From assembly GCA_937894355.1 (NCBI GenBank), contig CALCRD010000393.1, forward strand, positions 1-8,098: a DNA stretch of 8,098 nucleotides, read 5' to 3'. Origin of the DNA: an uncultured Bacillus sp. GTDB lineage: Bacteria; Bacillota; Bacilli; Bacillales; Cytobacillaceae. The notes beneath the pieces are model-generated. The model was not told where the DNA came from. It searched no databases and worked only from the letters and a program-made list of their open reading frames with translations. The translations under genes were made by a program, and so were the position numbers. Each line of letters begins with the position of its first letter. The first letter of the stretch is position 1. Shown here in pieces: positions 1 through 5,259 of the stretch.

Positions 1-102
1 ATCTTTGATGAACCTTTTATTGTTCCATTCAAAGAGTTTTCCGTCCCAGGGGGCAGGGTCAAAGAGGGGGCAGCATTCCGGAGTTTCGAGGTTGGTGGTC
101 AT
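1..102 (-). CDS. Conserved hypothetical protein, N-terminal fragment (runs off left edge)
   Basis: Only the first 34 codons are inside the window. They are read on the minus strand from an ATG at 100-102. The peptide contains E-C-C-P-L-F-D-P-A-P-W-D-G-K at residues 9-22, followed by aromatic and basic residues (F-E-W, K-R-F-I-K-D). From memory, a CCPxFDPxxWDxK start is typical of a conserved protein of methanogens and anaerobic bacteria that is often labelled 'hydrolase' with little support, so I assign no function. The start is backed by an AGGGTGA ribosome binding site at 108-114, five bases upstream. Between this gene and the SAVED stop lie 131 bases with no recognisable gene and no clear TATA box. 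It has the same orientation as the CRISPR operon but looks like an independent chromosomal neighbour. Coding status is fairly sure from the motif and RBS; the rest of the gene is unseen. Confidence 0.72.
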   Translation of the reverse strand, partial: MTTNLETPECCPLFDPAPWDGKLFEWNNKRFIKD

Positions 103-233
103 GGTTTTCACCCTGTTGAGTAATGAAGTTGTGGGTTATTTTAGGTTTTGGGTTTTAGTTTAGAAAAAGTTACTTTATCAGCCTTATTTTAGTGGAAGCT
201 GTTTTGCAAATCCATTTTCATAACATGTCAAAA

Positions 234-1286
234 TTAACTGAAAGGAGGGTGACTTTCAATTTCAGAGAGTGGAAACACAGGCCTGTATTTGCCATCACTA
301 CAGTAATGGCAGACTTTCAAAGATCCTCTCCTAGAGAAGGCCATTCCAAGTGCAAAGGCTACAACTGAAGGGCAAATTAAACAAACATCAGCATCTTCAT
401 AGTGGTGAATCAGTGGCTTTGCTATTTGAACTATTTCCTGAACGTAAGGTAACCAGTCTTCCTTAGGATCTAGATCTTTATCATAGACTATAGCTACATT
501 AATAGCATTTAGGTAATCTTCATGCAACTGAAAGTTTTCAACATGACGAGCAGATATGACAATGTGCAGGATTAATTTTTTTCCGTTATCAAAATTAAGA
601 TCTTCTGGAATAGTTTTAGGAGCGGTTACAGCACTTTTAGGTTTATGACTTACTTCTCGAGGATCTTTTAGGTCAATAACCTTGTAGAATTTTTCCTGAT
701 TTTGATAATGGTACAGTACTAAAGGTCTACGTAAATTTACAGAAGCTCCAAGAGCAAAAGCAAGTGGTAGAACGAGATGTGGATAAATATGGTAACAGAA
801 ACCCTCGTCAGAAAAAGGTTTTCCCATCAATTCCCTATCTATAATTTCCCATTCTCGCAAAAGTTCTTTCCAAGAGGAGATCCAATCCTTAGATTGAGCA
901 GAATTTCTGGGATTGTAGTGATCAAGCTTAAAAATAAGGTCTTCTTGTTTCAGTTTTGAAACTTCTCCTAATATTTTTGATGTATCTTTTAACTTCTTAT
1001 TTGACTGAACAAATTTATTGAACATATTCCGTGAAATAAGCTTGTCTTTTTCCTCAGTAAATACAACCGGGATTAAAAAAGGGTTATTTGATCTTTTCAG
1101 CACCAAATCGATTATAACAACCAGGATAAATATTAGAATACCTGCAATACGTATTTTTGCCGCCCAATCATTGTTTCCTTTATCGCTTAATAAATCGGCA
1201 AGCATTGAACAAATACCAAATACACCGAGGCTAATTAATATTTCTTTTTCTACGATAAACTTTTTCAGCCAAAGTTGAATTTTCAA
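234..1286 (-). CDS. Two-transmembrane SAVED-domain protein, predicted cyclic-oligoadenylate-responsive membrane effector
   Basis: About 350 residues. A basic N-terminus (LKKF, EKE) is followed by two hydrophobic helices at about residues 15-33 and 45-64 joined by a short neutral loop, then K-R. This suggests a membrane hairpin with both ends in the cytoplasm. The rest fits a SAVED domain built from two CARF-like halves. Each half has the signature of a Pro, hydrophobic residues and A-F-A-L-G: Y-P-H-L-V-L-P-L-A-F-A-L-G (about 168-180) and C-P-S-V-V-A-F-A-L-G (about 305-314). Each is followed by a strand ending in H-Y and then an aromatic-rich segment. SAVED domains of CBASS Cap4/Cap14 and type III CalpL bind cyclic tri- or tetra-adenylate. 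No protease, nuclease or other catalytic domain is visible, so membrane disruption is the simplest inferred output. It is the last gene of the csm operon, 34 nt after cas6. The TTG at 1284-1286 is preferred as start because of RBS spacing; a TTG six bases upstream is the alternative. Confidence 0.85.
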   Translation of the reverse strand: MKIQLWLKKFIVEKEILISLGVFGICSMLADLLSDKGNNDWAAKIRIAGILIFILVVIIDLVLKRSNNPFLIPVVFTEEKDKLISRNMFNKFVQSNKKLKDTSKILGEVSKLKQEDLIFKLDHYNPRNSAQSKDWISSWKELLREWEIIDRELMGKPFSDEGFCYHIYPHLVLPLAFALGASVNLRRPLVLYHYQNQEKFYKVIDLKDPREVSHKPKSAVTAPKTIPEDLNFDNGKKLILHIVISARHVENFQLHEDYLNAINVAIVYDKDLDPKEDWLPYVQEIVQIAKPLIHHYEDADVCLICPSVVAFALGMAFSRRGSLKVCHYCSDGKYRPVFPLSEIESHPPFS

Positions 1287-1293
1287 GGTCAAT

Positions 1294-1299
1294 TCCTTC
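1294..1299 (-). promoter_or_regulatory. Ribosome binding site deciding the TTG start of the SAVED gene
   Basis: GAAGGA on the minus strand. From its last base the gap is one base to the upstream TTG (1290-1292) but seven to the in-frame TTG at 1284-1286. The second is normal spacing, so translation most likely begins there. No ATG occurs nearby in frame. A TTG start may keep expression of this potentially toxic membrane protein below that of the cas genes (inference). Confidence 0.6.
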
Positions 1300-1326
1300 T
1301 ATAGCACGCAATAATGTTTAAATTTT

Positions 1327-2001
1327 TTAACTCATAATTCCTGTTTCGTTTATTCTCATCACTGTCCCAAATCCATGAGAAACATTTTTACCTATACCAA
1401 AAAAGTCCGGAATTCTGAAGTTAACTGTAAATTCTCCAATAAATCCTGTAAAGAAAATACCCTTAAATTCAATTTTTTCCTCATTGAGCCGACTGTGCAC
1501 ATATAATCTAGTATTGACAATTATCCCCAGTCCTTTGCACATAGAAAGCAAGTTTCCAATGAGTATATTGTTTAGAAATAGCTTCTTTTCACGAAAATCC
1601 TTTATTTCTATGAATGTGGCATAATTCTTCTCGTTTAAAGCAAACCAAGGGGTGAGAAAGCGATAATTGTACATTACTCGTTGAGGAATGATTTCAGCTT
1701 CCTGTTCGTTGATTTGTTTACTAGATACTCTATAAACAGAAGTTCCTAATTCTAACTTTTTGATGTCGCTTGAAATTTCTTTCAGGACTTTTGCACCTTC
1801 ATCTATTCCAATCATAAGAGGGGTGCCTTCAATTATTTTGTACTGAACTTTAGGATAGGTGTAGAGGTAACCATCTTCAACATGGTGGTGAAGCAGAGAA
1901 TAGTCTGGAAACTGATTGCCAATAAAACCACGCAGTTTAACGACAGGTTCTTTCACCGGTCTGTCTGTGTTAAGTATCAGAACGGCTGTATCTAGTATCA
2001 T
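1327..2001 (-). CDS. cas6: CRISPR RNA endoribonuclease Cas6 (Cas6b type)
   Basis: Cas6 cuts the repeat in the array transcript to leave crRNAs with an 8-nt 5' tag. The 224-residue protein has the family layout. An N-terminal RRM-like part carries H38-H39-H40 and Y47, then Y-P-K-V-Q-Y-K (49-55) and I-E-G-T-P-L-M-I-G-I-D-E-G (57-69). A conserved central segment follows (W119-F-A-L-N-E-K-N-Y). The C-terminal glycine-rich loop is I-P-D-F-F-G-I-G-K-N-V-S-H-G-F-G-T-V (197-214). In characterised methanogen Cas6b, histidines at about 38 and 40 and a tyrosine at about 47 are the catalytic candidates as I recall, and they match here. The ATG overlaps the csm5 stop by four bases (ATGA), and only a weak GGTG lies upstream, so translation is probably coupled to csm5. 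The position at the distal end of the csm genes fits a dedicated processing enzyme for this system. Confidence 0.9.
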   Translation of the reverse strand: MILDTAVLILNTDRPVKEPVVKLRGFIGNQFPDYSLLHHHVEDGYLYTYPKVQYKIIEGTPLMIGIDEGAKVLKEISSDIKKLELGTSVYRVSSKQINEQEAEIIPQRVMYNYRFLTPWFALNEKNYATFIEIKDFREKKLFLNNILIGNLLSMCKGLGIIVNTRLYVHSRLNEEKIEFKGIFFTGFIGEFTVNFRIPDFFGIGKNVSHGFGTVMRINETGIMS

Positions 2002-3086
2002 AAAATTTTACACCAGCCTATAGGTACATTTTCTTCTATCGCAATTCTTCTGGTCTTGGGATATTCGAACTCGTAGGATCTTCCACGAAGAGATTTTCTC
2101 ACTTGTTCGAAGACTTCATTGTCCTGTTTTTTGATTTCTAGACCAATGGTTGTGCCAAGATAACCTACTCCATGCCCCAGTTTGATAACTGGAGATTCTG
2201 GAGTGTTCAGTTTTATGAGGTTACGATAAAAATCGAGAAGGAAGCTTATATTGTATTTTTTTGAAAACAAAATTTCATGTTTTATTATTTTGTCTGAGAA
2301 GTTGTAAATAAAACACTTAATATCCTCTAGATTCAGAACCTCTGCATTTCCCTTTAGTCCAAGGGAGTAGTGCACGTCGTCATTATAGGTAAAATGAATT
2401 TTTCCTTCCAGTTTTTCACCTATTCCTATTGTTTCCAGAAAACTCTGGACGACTTTATTATTTCTCTGGTACCAGTACCATCTGTCTATGCTATCTATGT
2501 CATCATTGACTTCAAGGGACTTTACTTCCGAAACACAAAGCCTACTTACAGGTACAAAATCAGAAATTTGTACAAAACGCATGAAATCTGAATAGGAACT
2601 CTGCTTTCCTCCACTGGAAAAAATATCTTCTATAAATTTCTGGATTTCCCTATTTCTTCTTTTGGCATCAGGGTTGTCGAATATTTTCCCTATATTTTCA
2701 ATCTTTTTCTTATCCATATCCATAAAGGCGTTCATAACCGCAGTTTTAGTCGCTCCCTTAAGGGATGAACCTGGAAGGTAACCTTTTATTCCAGTTTTAA
2801 CGTGTTCTTTGATTTCGCGAGGCACTTGTCCTTTTCTTTCCAGTGAATAAAGTTTTGATTCAGCAATGGGGACATTCTTTCCTTTGAAAAAATCGTCAAG
2901 CTTGAAGTACTGATCTTCTAGATAATCCACGAATACTTCTCTTTCCTGTTCATTAAGCAGGTTGTAGATCTTGTTGATGTCCATTCTGTGAATCGTGTTT
3001 CCTATAGAGAGAAACTCTGCACTCGAATAGCTCTCCCCGCTTCCTATATGGATGGGTGAAATGGTTTCAAGGATAAGTTTTGTCAC
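1998..3086 (-). CDS. csm5: Type III-A CRISPR-associated RAMP protein Csm5
   Basis: Csm5 caps the 3' end of the crRNA in the Csm complex and is needed for crRNA maturation; it is an RNA-binding, non-catalytic Cas7-like subunit. The 362-residue product shows the family marks: an N-terminal strand ending in I-S-P-I-H-I-G-S-G (9-17), the loop G-Y-L-P-G-S-S-L-K-G-A-T-K-T-A-V (102-117), D-F-M-R-F-V-Q-I-S-D (167-176), the glycine-rich L-G-H-G-V-G-Y-L-G-T-T-I-G-L (303-316) and the C-terminal P-I-G-W (355-358). Length is normal for the family. The start codon is GTG at 3084-3086, one base after the csm4 stop, with a good GAGGGG ribosome binding site lying inside the end of csm4. Its end overlaps cas6 by ATGA. 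Every conserved element is present and nothing suggests inactivation. Confidence 0.94.
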   Translation of the reverse strand: MTKLILETISPIHIGSGESYSSAEFLSIGNTIHRMDINKIYNLLNEQEREVFVDYLEDQYFKLDDFFKGKNVPIAESKLYSLERKGQVPREIKEHVKTGIKGYLPGSSLKGATKTAVMNAFMDMDKKKIENIGKIFDNPDAKRRNREIQKFIEDIFSSGGKQSSYSDFMRFVQISDFVPVSRLCVSEVKSLEVNDDIDSIDRWYWYQRNNKVVQSFLETIGIGEKLEGKIHFTYNDDVHYSLGLKGNAEVLNLEDIKCFIYNFSDKIIKHEILFSKKYNISFLLDFYRNLIKLNTPESPVIKLGHGVGYLGTTIGLEIKKQDNEVFEQVRKSLRGRSYEFEYPKTRRIAIEENVPIGWCKIL

Positions 3087-3087
3087 T

Positions 3088-4020
3088 TTAACCCCTCATC
3101 CTTAAATTAAAAGAATATCCGAACTCGACGGCTTCTTTATCTACATAAATTGCTTTTCCGTAAACCTCTTTGTTCAGATCTGGAAATGTAGACCCTTCCA
3201 AGAAAAATCTGACTTTTTTCCTTATCCTACCGCTTGAATCCCTTCCTCTTTTGGAGTAAATGTCATAGTAAAGGTTCTTTTTTTCCTGAAACTCTATTAT
3301 TTCATCTTCAGCTGGCAAGTACCTGGAAAGAGAAATAAACCTATTTCCATCTGCAGGTTCGTTTATGATTTCCTGATCTTTTACACCATAAATATCGAAA
3401 TGTCCTTTCCCCACAGACACGTCTCCTCCAAATCCTCTATCTCTCAGGAACTTGAAACTTCCAAGCAAAAGATCCCTATATTTTGATTCAAATTCTGGAT
3501 CTAGAAACCGAACCATGAAGAAAAGCCCCGCTTTTTTGTAGTAATATCCAGAGGTAAAGAAAAAATCGGAAAAATGTGTAAGCCGGTTAAGGGAATTTCT
3601 TGCAATGTCAAGAGATTTTATACTGAAATCCAAATTCAAACTCTTTGGATATAAAAGTCCTCCACTAGTTTGATATTTATCGGGATTTTTGCTCAGGGTT
3701 TCCTCGTTAATTTCCCCATTAATCCATTTCTCGAAAATAGTTTCATGTACATATCTTATGGTTTTCCGTTTTTTACGAAAAGAGTTGTCTATATTGCTAT
3801 TTTCCTGTACTTTATCAAAAGGTCGAGGGAAAAAGTGGTTTATTTCTGAACCCAAGACAAAGGGAAAAGCTGAAGATATAAGGAAGGGAGGTTTCTCTGT
3901 AGGAGGTAACAGTTCATCAAAGTTTTGAGACAAGGTCTGAAACGCACTGACTACTGCACCATAAAGAGTATCTGATGAAAGAGGTCTAAACGAGGATCTG
4001 GGGTCAATGTAAATTATCAT
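3088..4020 (-). CDS. csm4: Type III-A CRISPR-associated RAMP protein Csm4
   Basis: Csm4 is the Cas5-like subunit that holds the 5' tag of the crRNA and contacts Cas10. The 310-residue protein has the expected pattern: an N-terminal ferredoxin-like start with S-S-D-T-L-Y-G-A (15-22), I-S-S-A-F-P-F (48-54) and F-F-P-R-P (63-67). K-A-G-L-F-F-M-V-R-F (163-172) follows, then the glycine-rich loop D-R-G-F-G-G-D-V-S-V-G-K-G (194-206), which binds RNA in the family. It ends in a short strand with L-R-M-R-G. The ATG at 4018-4020 has a GGAAGGAT ribosome binding site at 4026-4033, five bases upstream. The 26-nt gap to csm3 is the longest between core cas genes here, yet holds little beyond this site. 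Csm4 sequences are very divergent, so the glycine-rich loop plus position carries the call. Confidence 0.93.
   Translation of the reverse strand: MIIYIDPRSSFRPLSSDTLYGAVVSAFQTLSQNFDELLPPTEKPPFLISSAFPFVLGSEINHFFPRPFDKVQENSNIDNSFRKKRKTIRYVHETIFEKWINGEINEETLSKNPDKYQTSGGLLYPKSLNLDFSIKSLDIARNSLNRLTHFSDFFFTSGYYYKKAGLFFMVRFLDPEFESKYRDLLLGSFKFLRDRGFGGDVSVGKGHFDIYGVKDQEIINEPADGNRFISLSRYLPAEDEIIEFQEKKNLYYDIYSKRGRDSSGRIRKKVRFFLEGSTFPDLNKEVYGKAIYVDKEAVEFGYSFNLRMRG
3092..3097 (-). promoter_or_regulatory. Ribosome binding site for the GTG start of csm5
   Basis: GAGGGG on the minus strand, within the last codons of csm4 and five bases before the GTG. It supports the non-ATG start and implies that terminating csm4 ribosomes reinitiate at csm5. 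Confidence 0.65.
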
Positions 4021-4046
4021 TAGCGATCCTTCCGGAAAGATGAAAC

Positions 4047-4787
4047 TTATTTTATTCGGGTCAGTAATTCATTATCTTTTGGTATATCTGAAAGAGTATC
4101 AAAGTCGCCGATTTTTATTTCTTCAGCATCTGAAGTGTAATACTCCACACACCTCTTCAAAAAAGATATATTTTTAAACTGTATCTGACCATATCCGCGT
4201 GTTCCGCTTCCGCCAAGGTAACTATCTTCCAGCAATTTCATGCTATCAAGAAGTTTTAAGAAGTTGCTGTAATCCTCGTTTTCATACATGCTAAAGATCA
4301 TTTCAAATTTAAACTCAGTTCCTCTGGGAACCCTTTCCATATTTCTAGGGTTAGCTTCGGAAGTAATTCTGTTTATTGTATTTTCAGACTTCAGTTCAGT
4401 TTCCAAATCATTTGCTGTGGTAAAACTATCTCTCACTACAAGGCGTGTGGGTCCCTGCTGCCTACCATTATCTTCTTTAGGAGTCTTGTTATCAGGAGCT
4501 GAAGAACCAAATATTTTACAAGGTATGCATTTTCCACATTTACATGGATCGCCTTTACTGTTAATTATATTTTCATTTGAATCCTTATAACTTAACTCAA
4601 GAAGCGTTCTCATCTTGCCCTTTAATGAAGAGCCAGGAATAAACGGTAAGTCAGTTTTAGGATCTCTTATCACTATATTTTCAAGTCCACCGATCTCTAT
4701 ACCTTCTGAAGTTCCCCCTATGTGTAATCCTGTTTCACAAGAAATTATTCCCCTCAGAAGGAAGTTAGCCTGAAACTGTATGGTCAT
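4047..4787 (-). CDS. csm3: Type III-A backbone RAMP protein Csm3 with Glu at the catalytic Asp position
   Basis: Csm3 (Cas7 family) forms the repeating backbone of the complex and normally cuts target RNA every 6 nt. The 246 residues show G-L-H-I-G-G (20-25), V-I-R-D-P (39-43), I-P-G-S-S-L-K-G-K-M-R-T-L-L-E (50-64), N-R-I-T-S-E-A-N-P-R in the middle and the glycine-rich Y-L-G-G-S-G-T-R-G-Y-G loop near the C-terminus. A cysteine cluster C82-x-C84-x2-C87-x2-C90 looks like a zinc site inserted in the thumb-like region. The residue aligned with the catalytic Asp33 of Streptococcus thermophilus Csm3 (context G-A-I-D-S-P-V-I, from memory) is Glu36 here (G-G-L-E-N-I-V-I), codon GAA at 4680-4682. Slicing may therefore be weakened; a carboxylate is kept, so loss is not certain. 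The ATG directly follows the csm2 stop, and the GGTGGTGA ribosome site lies within csm2. Confidence 0.95.
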   Translation of the reverse strand: MTIQFQANFLLRGIISCETGLHIGGTSEGIEIGGLENIVIRDPKTDLPFIPGSSLKGKMRTLLELSYKDSNENIINSKGDPCKCGKCIPCKIFGSSAPDNKTPKEDNGRQQGPTRLVVRDSFTTANDLETELKSENTINRITSEANPRNMERVPRGTEFKFEMIFSMYENEDYSNFLKLLDSMKLLEDSYLGGSGTRGYGQIQFKNISFLKRCVEYYTSDAEEIKIGDFDTLSDIPKDNELLTRIK

Positions 4788-5255
4788 TTAATCACCACCG
4801 TAAAATTTATGATAAGCAACTATTGATTCCAAAAACTTGACAAACTTTTTAAAATTCTCGATTTTTTCTTCATTGCTTCCAATATCTATTTTATTTAAGG
4901 AAACCTTCAAGACCTGATAAAATTCATCAGGAATTAATTTCCTACCTTTGGCATAAGCAATTTTAGGTTTAAGTAGGTAGAATTCTGCTTCTACCTCATT
5001 CCATGCTTTTTCTGAATTTTCTTCTTCAATTGTTCGTTCGATTTTCTTGATAGCTCCAAAAAAGCGTCTTAATTGAGCTGTTTTCATATTTTTCAGTGTG
5101 CGAGCGATCTTATCTGCATACCCTTTTTCATCTGCGATCAATTTAATATCCAGATCTTTCAGCATCTTGAGTTGTCCAATCTCATCCACTACTTTTTGTA
5201 TTTCTCCACTGCCACTTCTTCCTCTGTTGTAACTTCTTTCTCTGTATTGTCCCAT
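4788..5255 (-). CDS. csm2: Type III-A small subunit Csm2
   Basis: Csm2 is the small helical subunit that lines the target RNA groove beside the Csm3 backbone. The 155-residue product begins with a basic, probably disordered stretch (Y-R-E-R-S-Y-N-R-G-R-S, 4-14) and continues with helices carrying the family motifs Q-L-R-R-F-F-G-A-I-K (61-70), L-K-P-K-I-A-Y-A-K-G-R (95-105) and F-L-E-S-I-V-A-Y-H-K-F-Y-G (141-153). Its size is slightly above the usual 120-140 residues because of the N-terminal tail. The ATG lies four bases after the cas10 stop. A strong GAGGTGAT ribosome binding site (5259-5266) spans that stop, so translation is likely coupled to cas10. Position between cas10 and csm3 is the canonical type III-A order. 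Confidence 0.93.
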   Translation of the reverse strand: MGQYRERSYNRGRSGSGEIQKVVDEIGQLKMLKDLDIKLIADEKGYADKIARTLKNMKTAQLRRFFGAIKKIERTIEEENSEKAWNEVEAEFYLLKPKIAYAKGRKLIPDEFYQVLKVSLNKIDIGSNEEKIENFKKFVKFLESIVAYHKFYGGD

Positions 5256-5259
5256 AACA

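Noticed and set aside
144..163. Short imperfect tandem GGTTTTGGGTTTTAGTTTAG
   Set aside because: Low-complexity intergenic sequence; too short and irregular to be a meaningful repeat or a regulator site.
164..168. Short T-run on the minus strand, 66 bases after the SAVED stop, as an operon terminator
   Set aside because: Archaeal terminators are T-rich, but five T residues in AT-rich DNA without a stronger tract or hairpin is too weak to call.
1018..1278. Plus-strand open frame of 86 codons
   Set aside because: It lies antisense to the N-terminal membrane part of the SAVED gene, has no ribosome binding site and no recognisable motif; it is a shadow frame.
2370..3928. Plus-strand open frames within csm5 and csm4 (73 and 79 codons)
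   Set aside because: Antisense shadows of strongly conserved RAMP genes without their own promoter or ribosome site.
4288..4590. Plus-strand open frame of 100 codons inside csm3
   Set aside because: It is antisense to the conserved Csm3 motifs, its composition follows from them, and it has no start signals.
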